From Sutterella sp. (GTDB lineage: Bacteria > Pseudomonadota > Gammaproteobacteria > Burkholderiales > Burkholderiaceae_F): 34,463 nt of DNA. Made by a program: the position numbers and the translations under genes. Of the stretch, positions 1 to 9,119 are shown piece by piece. Each line of letters opens with the position of its first letter. Position 1 is the first letter of the stretch. Location: contig DYBN01000003.1 of NCBI GenBank assembly GCA_019418605.1, positions 1-34,463 on the forward strand, given 5' to 3'. The notes under the pieces are model-generated. The model saw only the letters and a program-made list of their open reading frames with translations, did not search any database and was not told the origin of the DNA.

Positions 1-509
1 TAGACCTGCCGGGGGTTCCCGAGCAGGTCACCTGCTAAGTGGTCGAAAAGTCAGGCTCCGCACTGTCAACCTACTCGCCCCCAGGTCGGGAACCTTCGGC
101 TCACTCTTTCAAACACCAGCACAGCCCGGCGCAAGGTTTTCCCGCGCGGCGCATCGCCAAAATCCCAAAGCCGCATCCGCCGGAGCCCTTCCTGCAAAAG
201 CCCCTCGGCAACTGTCCTTGTGCTCCATGTAACCCGCAAACGTGGCAAAGCGCCGCTCAAGAGGAGCGCCAGTCGGGCCGCTGAAAGAGGAAAAAGCTCC
301 CTGCCCCGGCACAGTTCAAAGAAAGGATCGCTTTTGTCCGCTTGCGCTTCGTCTTGGGCTCGAAGCGCGGAAAAACGTGAAGCGCCCCGGAGAGCAGCGG
401 CCGCAAAGAAGCATGTGGCGGCATGCGCGCCTTTCTGAAGATGCGGTGCGATCAGCAAAAATCAGGAAGCGCCAAGCCCCGCACGACAGCAGCACCAAAG
501 CGCCCCGGC
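1..509. other. Unassigned stretch with strong inverted repeats at its left edge
   Basis: No convincing gene was found; the open frames here resemble nothing I recognise and overlap one another on both strands. The first 100 bases are structured. GACCTGC at 3-9 pairs with GCAGGTC at 23-29 around an inner CGGG/CCCG stem. GGTTCCCGA at 14-22 can instead pair with TCGGGAACC at 86-94. This could be the end of an RNA gene or a repeat element cut by the window edge; I could not match it to tmRNA, 6S, SRP or RNase P RNA. Confidence 0.4.
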
Positions 510-1394
510 TCAGTCCGCGTTCTTTTGTTCGTCCTCGGCCTGCATTTTCCGGGTGGTCACCGCTGCCGTCATGCCGGCGGCAAGGATGAGGCTCATGCCA
601 ATGAGAGAGGCCGCCTGAAGCGAGTCGTCAAAGAGCACGAACCCCAGAATGGCCGAAAAGGGAATGGCAGAAAAGCCCAGACACGACGACAGGAGCATGT
701 TGCCGTAGGCGTAGGAGCGCGTCGTGCAGATTTGCCCCAGCGTGGCAAAAAGCCCCATGGCGAGGATGCCGGCGACGTTCATGCCGGTAAGCCTGTGAAA
801 GCCTCCAGTCAAAAGAGTGCCGACGATGGCAAAGACGATGCCCAGCACCGAGAAGTAAAAGACGATGCGCCAGGAGGGCTCCTTGAGCCTTCCCATCTGC
901 TTCATCTGCCAGTAGCTTGCAAGGTCAATCAGCGCAACCGACAGGCACACGAGCGCCGGAATGAACTCGTCGCTTCTGAAGCTGGGCCTTAGCATCGCCG
1001 TAATGCCGGCAAAGCCCGCAAGGATGCTTGCCGTCATAAGCCACGGCGTACGAGCGCCGCGCATCTTGGCAAGGATGATGAAGTTGAGCGCCATGAAAAG
1101 CGGCGTCGTGTAAATCAACGTCATGCAGGTGCCAAACTGCATCTTTCCGAGCGCGTAAAACCACAGCGCAATTGAAAGCACTCCCAGCACCGAGCGCACC
1201 ACGTGCATGCCGAAGTGCTGCGTCTTCAAGGTGCCGCCGCGGCTTGTGACGACAAAGGCGATGAAAAGGGCGCCGAACACCGAGCGGTAGAAGACGAGCT
1301 CAAACGCCCCGAGATCGGCCGCGCAGATCTTGACAAAGGCCGCCATGATCGAAAAACAGGCGGCTGCGGCTATCGCCCAAAAAGACTGAAGCAT
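510..1394 (-). CDS. EamA/DMT-family permease
   Basis: Inner-membrane protein of the drug/metabolite transporter superfamily, 294 residues from the ATG at 1394. About ten hydrophobic helices are arranged as two EamA repeats, starting with MLQSFWAIAAAACF; the second repeat begins near the stretch FIPALVCLSVALIDLAS. The family exports small metabolites or amino acids, but the substrate cannot be read from sequence. The start is uncertain: the frame stays open to a TTG at 1478, which would add 28 hydrophilic residues before the first helix, and neither start has a clear ribosome binding site. I prefer the ATG because it lies just before helix 1, as is usual in this family. The C-terminus is short, charged and cytoplasmic. 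The gene stands alone, upstream neighbour dacB being 125 bases away on the same strand. Confidence 0.85.
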   Translation of the reverse strand: MLQSFWAIAAAACFSIMAAFVKICAADLGAFELVFYRSVFGALFIAFVVTSRGGTLKTQHFGMHVVRSVLGVLSIALWFYALGKMQFGTCMTLIYTTPLFMALNFIILAKMRGARTPWLMTASILAGFAGITAMLRPSFRSDEFIPALVCLSVALIDLASYWQMKQMGRLKEPSWRIVFYFSVLGIVFAIVGTLLTGGFHRLTGMNVAGILAMGLFATLGQICTTRSYAYGNMLLSSCLGFSAIPFSAILGFVLFDDSLQAASLIGMSLILAAGMTAAVTTRKMQAEDEQKNAD

Positions 1395-1519
1395 GAGTGA
1401 CGCGCTGCGCGCAGGGCCGTCATCCTTGCCGGCCCCGGGCGTTTGTTGCTTGAAAAATGAGTCAACAGGATACGACAAATGCCGTGTTTGCGCGGCCGGG
1501 GAAATTACTCACCTCGAGA

Positions 1520-3091
1520 TCACTGCAGACGGCCGACGGGGCGCCCTTCAAAAACGCCGGGGACTCGTTTTCTTCCCGCCTCTTTTTGGGCAAGAGCCCT
1601 GCGCGCGCCTCCCGAGGCGCACCACTCAAGCACGGCCTGCGTCAGTTTCTGCGCCCCCGCCTTCATGGGACGCGCGTTGACGATGGCAACGACGCTCCAG
1701 CGCATGCCGGCATCATCCGTGACGTATCCCGCCGCCGCGCGCACGTTTTCCAACAATCCCGTCTTGATGTGGCCCGCGCCGGCCGAGAGCCCGCGCTTTC
1801 TCATCGTGCCGTCCTCTCCCGCAATGGGAAGCGTCGCCATGAATTCGGGCATCACGGCGCTTTTAAAGCCCCAGGAGAGAATCCGCCCCAGAGCTTCGGG
1901 CGTCACGCGAGTCTTGCGCGACAAGCCCGAGCCGTTCTCCACATAAAAACTTTTTTGAAGCTCAGCCTGCGACAGGCCCGTTGATTCCGAAGCCCAGTGC
2001 GAGAGCACCCGGCGGCTGCGCTCAAGACTCGCCCCAGAGGCTTGATCTTCAACCTCAGCAAAAGAGAGCGACAAAAAGATGTGCCGGGCCATCGGGTTGT
2101 TGGAAAACTTGTTGGTCCAGTAGGCGGCAACGGCAAGCGGCTCTGACGTCTCCGTCAAAAGCTCAACCTTGTTCACCCCGTTTTTTGCCCGGCTTCCGGC
2201 CGATGCGCTGCCCTCAACGGCTCTTCCCTTCCAGCGAATGCCGTTTTGCGCGAGCACGTGAGAAAAGGCGCGCGTGAAGTAGTCGTCGGCCGCCCACAGG
2301 GTCAAGTTGAGTGTTTTTTGTCCGCACGCGCGCGGAAACGCGCCCCGAAAGCGGATGTGAAGGGGATCTGAAAAGTCGGGCTTTATTTTTTGCTTCCAGT
2401 CGCCGCAGCTGCCCGAAGACAGAGGCACGCGGCTTGGAAACGCAACGCCCGCAAGGCTCGGGAGGGCAATCACCCGCGCCGAGGCTTCGCCCTCGACGGG
2501 CGTGATCGACAGCGACACCGACTTGAAAGCCACCATGGCGGCATCGGCGCCCACGTTGTAGGGGCGAGTGCGCTGCCCGTCAAAGTCGCCCTCGTCAAAG
2601 GCGGGCAGATCAAACAAGGAGCGGTCAATCGTGATGTTGCCGTCAATCGTCTTGACGCCCAGCAAGGAGAGCTTTTGCGCGGCAAGCCACAAGCGCTCGA
2701 TAACAAAGTGCGGATCGCCCCCGCCTTTGACGACAAGTCCCGTGACGCGCCCCTTGGAGTCCGGCATCGCATCGGCAAGAAACTCAGTCTTCCACGTGTA
2801 GGCAGGGCCCAGAAGGTCAAGGGCGGCAAGCGTCGTCACGGTCTTGATGACGCTTCCGGGCTGCATGGGGCGGCGCGCGTTTAACTCAAGCACGGGGTCG
2901 GACGCTCCGGCAGGAGCAACCCAGATGCCGGCCTCGGCGTAGGAGACGCCGCTCTCCTTAAAAGCCGCCGCGATGTCCTCGGGCAGCTGCGCGGATCCCT
3001 CAGCTTGTGCCGCAAAAGCAGGCGCACAAAAGAGAAGCGCGGCCGCAGCGGCGGCTCCGCACGCTATGAAGGAACTCTTGCGCGCCGCCAT
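1520..3091 (-). CDS. dacB: D-alanyl-D-alanine carboxypeptidase/endopeptidase, PBP4 type
   Basis: Periplasmic class C penicillin-binding protein (peptidase family S13) that trims or cleaves peptidoglycan cross-links. From the ATG at 3091 it has 523 residues and opens with a signal peptide (MAARKSS, then an Ala/Leu-rich core, cleavage near AFA-AQA). All three catalytic motifs are visible: S80-V-I-K83 (nucleophile serine and lysine), S330-N-N332 (SxN motif, in the context NKFSNN), and K443-T-G445. The family-typical NGSGLSR segment lies at about 386-392. The frame continues upstream to an ATG at 3187 and a TTG at 3223; these would put 32-44 residues before the signal peptide, so I chose 3091, although no start shows a good Shine-Dalgarno sequence. 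The C-terminal tail is basic. It diverges from groES. Confidence 0.9.
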   Translation of the reverse strand: MAARKSSFIACGAAAAAALLFCAPAFAAQAEGSAQLPEDIAAAFKESGVSYAEAGIWVAPAGASDPVLELNARRPMQPGSVIKTVTTLAALDLLGPAYTWKTEFLADAMPDSKGRVTGLVVKGGGDPHFVIERLWLAAQKLSLLGVKTIDGNITIDRSLFDLPAFDEGDFDGQRTRPYNVGADAAMVAFKSVSLSITPVEGEASARVIALPSLAGVAFPSRVPLSSGSCGDWKQKIKPDFSDPLHIRFRGAFPRACGQKTLNLTLWAADDYFTRAFSHVLAQNGIRWKGRAVEGSASAGSRAKNGVNKVELLTETSEPLAVAAYWTNKFSNNPMARHIFLSLSFAEVEDQASGASLERSRRVLSHWASESTGLSQAELQKSFYVENGSGLSRKTRVTPEALGRILSWGFKSAVMPEFMATLPIAGEDGTMRKRGLSAGAGHIKTGLLENVRAAAGYVTDDAGMRWSVVAIVNARPMKAGAQKLTQAVLEWCASGGARRALAQKEAGRKRVPGVFEGRPVGRLQ

Positions 3092-3242
3092 GGACCCGAG
3101 GGCGGCGAAGGCTCTTTGAGAGACCCCCGCCGCGAGCCGTAGTATCGATTCAGTCTTTTGATTTAAAAGGGATTTTGTCGCCCGCATCACGCCGTTTGCC
3201 TTGCGCCTTCGAGGTGGTTTCAAAAAGAATCTTCGGCCGGGG

Positions 3243-3270
3243 GTTGAAATTTAAAAGGCCGTCCCCATAT
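3243..3270 (+). promoter_or_regulatory. Sigma-32 (RpoH) heat-shock promoter of groES-groEL
   Basis: GTTGAAA at 3243-3249 and CCCCATAT at 3263-3270 are separated by 13 bases. This matches the RpoH consensus CTTGAAA-N11-16-CCCCATNT at all but one base. Transcription would start near 3277, leaving a leader of about 140 bases. No CIRCE inverted repeat (the HrcA operator) was seen between here and groES. Confidence 0.85.
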
Positions 3271-3419
3271 TAGGTCATGTCGGCACCGACGCGGCCGCCT
3301 TGAGCTCCAAAGACAGGACTTGAGGAAGGGAAAACGCGCGGTGCGCGGATTTTTTATATGCCGGTCTCCGCAAGACCGGGGCATCAACTCATTACTTAAA
3401 ACTGTTTGGAGTTTGAAAA

Positions 3420-3707
3420 ATGCAGATTCGTCCGTTGCATGACCGCGTGATTGTCAAGCGTCTCGAAGCCGAGCGCACCACCGCAAGCGGCATCGTTCTT
3501 CCGGATACGGCCGGGGAAAAGCCCGATCAGGGTGAAGTCGTTGCCGTCGGTCCGGGCAAGCGCGACGATGCCGGCAAGCTCATCCCGATGGACGTCAAGG
3601 TGGGCGACCGCGTGCTCTTCGGCAAGTACTCCGGCCAGACCGTGAAGGTCGAAGGCGAAGAGTTCCTCGTGATGCGCGAAGAAGACATCATGGGCGTGGT
3701 TGCCTAA
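3420..3707 (+). CDS. groES: Co-chaperonin GroES (Hsp10)
   Basis: Cytoplasmic 10-kDa co-chaperonin of 95 residues, the normal family length. It forms the heptameric lid of the GroEL folding chamber. The start MQIRPLHDRVIVKR, the mobile-loop region (ERTTASGIVLPDTA, about residues 18-31) and the ending EEDIMGVVA are typical. A GGAG ribosome binding site lies 8-9 bases before the ATG. It is the first gene of a groES-groEL operon driven by the sigma-32 promoter at 3243-3270, with 66 bases to groEL. Confidence 0.98.
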   Translation: MQIRPLHDRVIVKRLEAERTTASGIVLPDTAGEKPDQGEVVAVGPGKRDDAGKLIPMDVKVGDRVLFGKYSGQTVKVEGEEFLVMREEDIMGVVA

Positions 3708-3773
3708 TACGCCGCAACCGGTTCAAGTCAAACAACGAGTTTAACGATCCATTTTTTCGGAGATTGAAACAAA

Positions 3774-5408
3774 ATGGCTGCAAAGCAAGTTCTTTTCGGT
3801 GACGACGCCCGCGTGCGCATGGTCCGCGGCATCAACACGCTCGCCAACGCCGTGAAGGTGACCCTTGGCCCCAAGGGCCGCAACGTGGTGCTCGAGCGCT
3901 CCTTCGGCGGCCCGCTGGTCACCAAGGACGGCGTGACCGTTGCCAAGGAAATCGACCTGAAGGACAAGTTTGAGAACATGGGCGCGCAGATGGTGCGCGA
4001 AGTGGCCTCCAAGACCAACGACAACGCCGGCGACGGCACGACCACCGCCACGGTGCTCGCCCAGGCCATCGTTGACGAAGGCATGAAGTACGTGGCCGCC
4101 GGCATGAACCCGATGGATCTCAAGCGCGGCATCGACAAGGCTGTTGCCGCCGCGATTGAAGAATTAAAGAAGATCTCCAAGCCCACGACCACGAGCAAGG
4201 AAGTTGCCCAGGTCGGCGCCATCTCGGCCAACTCCGATCAGGAAATCGGCGACATCATCGCCCAGGCCATGGACAAGGTCGGCAAGGAAGGCGTGATCAC
4301 GATCGAAGACGGCAAGAGCCTCAACAACGAGCTCGAAGTGGTCGAAGGCATGCAGTTTGACCGCGGCTACCTCTCGCCCTACTTCATCAACACGCCCGAG
4401 CGCCAGGCTGCGGTTCTCGAAAATCCGCTCATCCTGCTGCACGAAAAGAAGATCAGCAACATCCGCGAGATGCTCCCGATCCTCGAGCAGGTTGCCAAGA
4501 CCTCGCGTCCTCTTCTGATCATTGCTGAAGACGTCGACGGCGAAGCGCTTGCCACCCTCGTGGTGAACTCGATTCGCGGCATCCTCAAGGTTGTCGCCGT
4601 CAAGGCTCCGGGCTTCGGCGACCGCCGCAAGGCCATGCTCGAAGACATCGCCATCCTCACGGGCGGCACGGTCATCTCGTCTGACCTCGGCCTGACCCTT
4701 GAGAAGTGCACGCTCGAGCAGCTCGGCACCGCCAAGCGCATCGAAGTCACCAAGGAAAACACCACGATCATCGACGGTGCGGGCGACGCCAAGGCCATCG
4801 AAGGCCGCGTGCTCAACATCCGCCAGCAGATCGAGAACGCCTCGAGCGACTACGACCGCGAGAAGCTGCAGGAACGCGTGGCCAAGCTCGCCGGCGGCGT
4901 GGCTCTCGTGAAGGTTGGCGCTGCGACCGAAGTCGAAATGAAGGAAAAGAAGGCCCGCGTTGAAGACGCTCTGCACGCCACCCGTGCGGCTGTGGAAGAA
5001 GGCGTTGTCGCCGGCGGCGGCGTTGCCCTCATCCGCGCCAAGCAGGCCATCAAGGGCCTTACGGGCGACAACGACGAACAGAACGCCGGCATCAAGATCG
5101 TGCTGCGCGCCATGGAAGAGCCGATGCGCCAGATCGTGGCCAACAGCGGCGACGAACCGAGCGTGGTCGTCAACAAGGTGGCCGACGGCGAAGGCAACTT
5201 CGGCTTCAATGCTCAGACGGGCGAGTACGGCGACATGATGGCCATGGGCGTGCTTGATCCGACCAAGGTGACCCGCACGGCGCTGCAGAACGCCGCGAGC
5301 GTTGCCGGCCTGATCCTCACGACCGACTGCATGGTTGCCGACGTCCCCGAAGACAAGCCCGCCGTGCCCCCGATGGGCATGGACGGCGGCATGGGCGGCA
5401 TGATGTAA
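3774..5408 (+). CDS. groEL: Chaperonin GroEL (Hsp60)
   Basis: ATP-dependent chaperonin of 544 residues, full length. It starts AAKQVLFGDDAR and ends with the flexible Gly-Met-rich tail (MDGGMGGMM). The ATP-binding motif GDGTTTATVLA is present near residue 86, with the LGPKGRNV segment near residue 31. A CGGAG ribosome binding site precedes the ATG by about 9 bases. It forms double heptameric rings that fold client proteins together with GroES. The codon choice is strongly C/G-ending, as expected for a highly expressed gene in GC-rich DNA. A stem-loop and an intrinsic terminator follow directly, so the operon ends here. Confidence 0.98.
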   Translation: MAAKQVLFGDDARVRMVRGINTLANAVKVTLGPKGRNVVLERSFGGPLVTKDGVTVAKEIDLKDKFENMGAQMVREVASKTNDNAGDGTTTATVLAQAIVDEGMKYVAAGMNPMDLKRGIDKAVAAAIEELKKISKPTTTSKEVAQVGAISANSDQEIGDIIAQAMDKVGKEGVITIEDGKSLNNELEVVEGMQFDRGYLSPYFINTPERQAAVLENPLILLHEKKISNIREMLPILEQVAKTSRPLLIIAEDVDGEALATLVVNSIRGILKVVAVKAPGFGDRRKAMLEDIAILTGGTVISSDLGLTLEKCTLEQLGTAKRIEVTKENTTIIDGAGDAKAIEGRVLNIRQQIENASSDYDREKLQERVAKLAGGVALVKVGAATEVEMKEKKARVEDALHATRAAVEEGVVAGGGVALIRAKQAIKGLTGDNDEQNAGIKIVLRAMEEPMRQIVANSGDEPSVVVNKVADGEGNFGFNAQTGEYGDMMAMGVLDPTKVTRTALQNAASVAGLILTTDCMVADVPEDKPAVPPMGMDGGMGGMM

Positions 5409-5433
5409 TCAGCCGCTAAAGTCCTGACTTGTC

Positions 5434-5457
5434 GTTGAGAGCTCTCCAGCTCTCAAC
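5434..5457 (+). other. Perfect 10-bp stem-loop after groEL
   Basis: GTTGAGAGCT and AGCTCTCAAC pair exactly around the loop CTCC. No T-run follows, so it is not itself a terminator. It lies 13 bases upstream of the true terminator stem and may protect the 3' end of the groESL message. Confidence 0.6.
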
Positions 5458-5470
5458 ACCCAGGAGATTC

Positions 5471-5512
5471 GGCCCGGTTCCCGTTTGTGCGGGAGCCGGG
5501 CCGATTTTGTTT
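5471..5512 (+). terminator. Rho-independent terminator of groES-groEL
   Basis: A 13-bp GC-rich stem (GGCCCGGTTCCCG with CGGGAGCCGGGCC, one G-T wobble) encloses the loop TTTGTG and is followed by GATTTTGTTT. Confidence 0.85.
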
Positions 5513-5596
5513 GCGGCCTCGCTGCGACCGAGCCCCGTGCGACCTCCGATCGCGGCGGCTAGTGGCAGAGCTTTATTGCGGCGAGGGACTTGAATT

Positions 5597-5641
5597 GAAA
5601 ACGCCCCCGGCCGGGATTGTCTTCCGACCGGGGGCGCTTTT
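5597..5641 (-). terminator. Intrinsic terminator of the autotransporter gene, probably two-way
   Basis: Arms CGCCCCCGGCCGG (5602-5614) and CCGACCGGGGGCG (5624-5636) pair over 13 positions; the one odd pair is a G-T wobble when read on the minus strand. The minus strand then reads TTTTC. On the plus strand the same stem is followed by CTTTTTCTTT, so it could also stop plus-strand read-through from groEL. A second small stem (GTCAGT/ACTGAC) lies at about 5648-5665. Confidence 0.75.
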
Positions 5642-5676
5642 TCTTTGTCAGTCAGAAGACTGACGGCGAATGTCTC

Positions 5677-8600
5677 TTAGAACTTGTACTTCATGTTGAT
5701 CAGACCGGCGTGGTTCGTGAAGTCGCCACGGAAGTTGCCGGCGTAGGTCAAGGCAAATTCAAAATTTTCAGAAACAGCCGCCGAGATGCCGGCGTCGACT
5801 TCAAAGCCGAAGCGGTCAAGCGTCTCGCCGCTCACACGGTACGTCGAGCCGTTGGCAGGCGTCACCACGGCGTCGTTGTCCGCATCGATGAGATCGTACG
5901 TCGCGGCCACGCGCACCTGCGGCTTCAGTGTCACAGCGGGAGACACCTCCCAGGCCCTGCTCAGCTTGGCGCCGATCACGGCCGTGAGGACGTCGTTGTC
6001 TTCGCTGTCAACAGAGGAGCCGGCATCGTCGCGATACCCGTCCTGGCTGATGTAGTAGTAGCGCAGACCGCCTTCGGGCGTGAGGCTCACGTCGCCAAAG
6101 GTCATGTCGTAGCCCGTCATCACCTGCATGCCGAACGTGTCGACGTCGTAGTCCGCCCCAACGTTGAAGCCCGCCACGCGCTTGCTTTCGTCGTAGGACG
6201 ACCAGCCGTAGGAGACGATGCCGTTGATGAACCACTCAGAAGGCTTGTACTGACCGTAGAGGAAGGCCGTTGCCGTACCGACGTCAATGTCGCGCATAAA
6301 GCCGTCGACATCCGTATCGGTGTAGGCAAAGCCCACGCCCACGCGCACCGAGTCGCTCACCGCCGAGTCAAGGCCGAACGCAACGCCGTAGCTGTCCGTA
6401 TCGTAGCCATGCACGGAGCCCGATCCGTCATAGTCGCCCGTGTTGGCAAGCAGCTGCACCCAGAGGTTGGAGCCGGGCTGCTGCGTGTTGCTCAACGCAA
6501 AGCGCGATCCAACTGCCGTGAAGATCTGGTTGGCCGTATCGGTCTGCGTCTGCGCAATGAGCGGCGCAGCCTCAGGCGAGAGCGCGGTCACGGCGTCAAG
6601 AGCAGAGCGCCGGCTGCCGGCGTCGCTCGACTGGATGTTGGCGGAGACAAACTCGGAAATCGAGTTGAACATGTCGTTGGAGCCCGCGCCGCTTGCCATG
6701 ATGGCGTTCAAAGCGGCAGCTTGGTTCGCATCAGCGCCTGTAGACTGGGAAATCTCACCTGCAGACTTCTGCTCCACGGTAAACGTGCCGTCTTCATTGC
6801 GCGAGATGTTGAAGACCGTGTTGTCGGTGTCAAGCGTAAAGCTCTCGGCAGCCGTGCTATCTTCGGTAAAGACGTTGTAGTTGCCGGTAAAGCCGGGGTT
6901 GATGACAAAGCGAAGCTGCGCACCGTCATCAGCATTGACCGTGTTGCTGATCGTAGTCGTTCCAAGCTTGACCGTCAGCGAAGACTCTGAGCCAAACTTC
7001 GTCGTGCCCGTGCCGGAGATACCGCCGTCGAGCACCAAGTCGCCGGTGACGCTGAGCGTGCCGTCGTTGTGGATGTCGTTGAGCTCTCCGGCCGCGGTAT
7101 TGCCGGAGAAAGTGGCCGAACTGACATTCAATGTGCCGTCGTTGAAAATCGCACCGCCGCTGCCATTGGCCGAGTTACCTTCAAAAACGGCGCCATCGCC
7201 CAGCGTCATCGTGCTGTCCATACGGCTGACGATTGCGCCACCGTTGCCATCAGCATGGTTGTTCGTAAAGACTGCTCTGTCCCCAACTTCCACTGTTGCG
7301 GCAAACGAAGCCACTGCGCCGGCATTTCCCGTAGTGGAATTGTTGGAAAAACTTGCGTCATCCCCAATACGGAGAGTCGCTGTTGTTTCGGCCGTTTCCT
7401 GATTCGCGTAGATATAAATGGCGCCAGCCCCAGTATCGGATGTATTGCCATCAAAAACAGCTCTGTCGCCAATCACGGTAGTCGACTCAACTCCTTGATC
7501 CGTATCAATGTAAATTGCGCCGCCAGTGAATTCCGATGAATGATTTTTTACAAACTGGACATCATCGCCGATAACGAGGTCCGACTTTTGAGCAAAAATT
7601 GCTCCGCCTTGATGTTCAGCTTCATTCCCAATAAAAGAGACATTGTTCCCAATCGTCATGCTCGCGTTCGGGTTGACAGAACCATTTGTATTTGTCGAAA
7701 TTGCGCCGCCAATGAGAGCAGTGTTTCCTTCAAACACGGTGTAGTCACCAATTTCAGTGACGCTTCCGTTGTAAATAGCACCGCCCTGGTCACCACTATG
7801 GTTATTTGCAAAAACAACGTGCTCTGACTCGGTTCCGTCTGCCACAATGAGGTGACTTCCTTCAATCGCAGGATTCACCCAAACAGCACCGCCATTCGAA
7901 GTTGAGGAATTCTCACTAAACGAGCTGTTGCCGGAAATAACAATTTCTTCTTCTACGGCAATTGCGCCACCTGTTCCGGCACTATTTTCCGTAAAAGTTG
8001 AATTGACAACATTGAGTGAGACCTCGCTTCTCTGCTGAGTCTCCATCTGCAGCCAGGCCAATGCTCCGCCTTTTGCGGTTGCCGTATTTTTTGAAAAGGT
8101 CGAATTGACAATGCTGTATTCACCGCTCAGATGATTGTCGGTGAACGCTGCGATGGCGCCGCCATTCTTTCCAGCCGAATTTCCAGTGAAATCTGCTCCA
8201 TCGACAGCAATCACTCCAGCATGAGAATAAATGGCACCGCCATTTCTGTCTGCGCTATTGCCGACGAATTCCGAGCCGGCACCGACATTGATGGTCGTGT
8301 ACCTGTTTCCGTAGATCGCGCCGCCGTCCTGGCCCGATTCATTCTCCTCGAAGCGGCTGGCGCCCTGCGTTCTCACCTCAGTGCCTTCTGCATAAATGGC
8401 TCCGCCGTTGCCTACCGCCTTGTTGCGCTCAACAACGACCGTGTCAAAGGTTGTTGACCCGTCTGCAGGTGCATCGTAACCGTTTTGGAACAAGGCCACG
8501 GCGCCGCCCTGACCGGTGACCTCGTTGCCCGAAAACGTAGTGCCGGTCACTGTGTTGGCGTGATTGAGAAGTTCTTCTCCACCCTCTTGGAAGATCACCA

Positions 8601-9033
8601 AAGCCGCGCCGTACTGGGCCTTGTTGCCGGTAAACGCGCTGCCGTTCAAAATGTGGATTTCGTCACGGCCGTTTACATAGCTATTCGTGCTGTTGTTTAC
8701 TGCAGCGCCATACACGGGGACGCTCCCCTCTTGCGCGCCCGCCCCAAAGCCATCAGCCTTGATGACGTAGCCCTCGTCCGTGGCCTCAATCGAGATCTTG
8801 TCGGGATCCGTGTTGTTGTAATACTCACTTCCCAGATAGGCCCCCGCGTTGTAAACCGGAGAGATTTCCTCATTCTCCACCGGGGCCGCCATCGCCGCCC
8901 CCATTGCCAGAGCGGACACCGCCGCGGCAATCACGGTCTTGACGCCCTTCTTGCGGGACGTGGCAGCAACTTCGCTCGCAACGACCATGCCGCCGCGAAC
9001 CTTGCTGAAGACGACTTTAAATGTCTTGTTCAT
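5677..9033 (-). CDS. Type V autotransporter with Pmp-like GGAI/FxxN repeats
   Basis: Predicted surface adhesin-like autotransporter of 1118 residues. The N-terminus MNKTFKVVFSKVRGG-MVVASEVA is an extended signal peptide region, followed by a hydrophobic core ending AAMAAPVE. Residues from about 120 to 690 hold at least fourteen GGA(I/V/L) motifs alternating with FxxN motifs (FTGN, FSGN, FEEN, FVGN and others). This is the pattern of chlamydial polymorphic membrane proteins and predicts a right-handed beta-helix passenger. From roughly residue 830 (NLWVQLLANTGDYDG) to the C-terminal MKYKF lies the 12-strand beta-barrel translocator, ending in Phe as outer-membrane proteins do. The ligand is unknown. 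The middle of the passenger (about 7500-8300) is visibly more AT-rich than either end. The ribosome binding site is weak. A poly-C tract 78 bases upstream may regulate it. Confidence 0.92.
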   Translation of the reverse strand: MNKTFKVVFSKVRGGMVVASEVAATSRKKGVKTVIAAAVSALAMGAAMAAPVENEEISPVYNAGAYLGSEYYNNTDPDKISIEATDEGYVIKADGFGAGAQEGSVPVYGAAVNNSTNSYVNGRDEIHILNGSAFTGNKAQYGAALVIFQEGGEELLNHANTVTGTTFSGNEVTGQGGAVALFQNGYDAPADGSTTFDTVVVERNKAVGNGGAIYAEGTEVRTQGASRFEENESGQDGGAIYGNRYTTINVGAGSEFVGNSADRNGGAIYSHAGVIAVDGADFTGNSAGKNGGAIAAFTDNHLSGEYSIVNSTFSKNTATAKGGALAWLQMETQQRSEVSLNVVNSTFTENSAGTGGAIAVEEEIVISGNSSFSENSSTSNGGAVWVNPAIEGSHLIVADGTESEHVVFANNHSGDQGGAIYNGSVTEIGDYTVFEGNTALIGGAISTNTNGSVNPNASMTIGNNVSFIGNEAEHQGGAIFAQKSDLVIGDDVQFVKNHSSEFTGGAIYIDTDQGVESTTVIGDRAVFDGNTSDTGAGAIYIYANQETAETTATLRIGDDASFSNNSTTGNAGAVASFAATVEVGDRAVFTNNHADGNGGAIVSRMDSTMTLGDGAVFEGNSANGSGGAIFNDGTLNVSSATFSGNTAAGELNDIHNDGTLSVTGDLVLDGGISGTGTTKFGSESSLTVKLGTTTISNTVNADDGAQLRFVINPGFTGNYNVFTEDSTAAESFTLDTDNTVFNISRNEDGTFTVEQKSAGEISQSTGADANQAAALNAIMASGAGSNDMFNSISEFVSANIQSSDAGSRRSALDAVTALSPEAAPLIAQTQTDTANQIFTAVGSRFALSNTQQPGSNLWVQLLANTGDYDGSGSVHGYDTDSYGVAFGLDSAVSDSVRVGVGFAYTDTDVDGFMRDIDVGTATAFLYGQYKPSEWFINGIVSYGWSSYDESKRVAGFNVGADYDVDTFGMQVMTGYDMTFGDVSLTPEGGLRYYYISQDGYRDDAGSSVDSEDNDVLTAVIGAKLSRAWEVSPAVTLKPQVRVAATYDLIDADNDAVVTPANGSTYRVSGETLDRFGFEVDAGISAAVSENFEFALTYAGNFRGDFTNHAGLINMKYKF

Positions 9034-9110
9034 TTTGTCTGTACTCGAAAGCTTTTAAAAAATCCTGACCGTCGTATAAGACCGACAGCCGCCTCGAGTT
9101 TAGGTATTTA

Positions 9111-9119
9111 CCCCCCCCC
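9111..9119. repeat. Homopolymeric C9 tract upstream of the autotransporter
   Basis: Nine consecutive C (G on the autotransporter's coding strand) lie 78 bases before its start codon. A plausible -10 (TAAACT, read on the minus strand, 9098-9103) lies just downstream of the tract, so its length could change promoter geometry. The remaining 9034-9367 intergenic sequence holds a TGATATCA palindrome near 9148 and the orphan hairpin at 9182, and no gene that I can support. Confidence 0.7.

Noticed and set aside
5617..6990. Plus-strand open frame of 457 codons opposite the autotransporter barrel
   Set aside because: Arg/Val/His-rich shadow frame; the barrel on the minus strand is certain.
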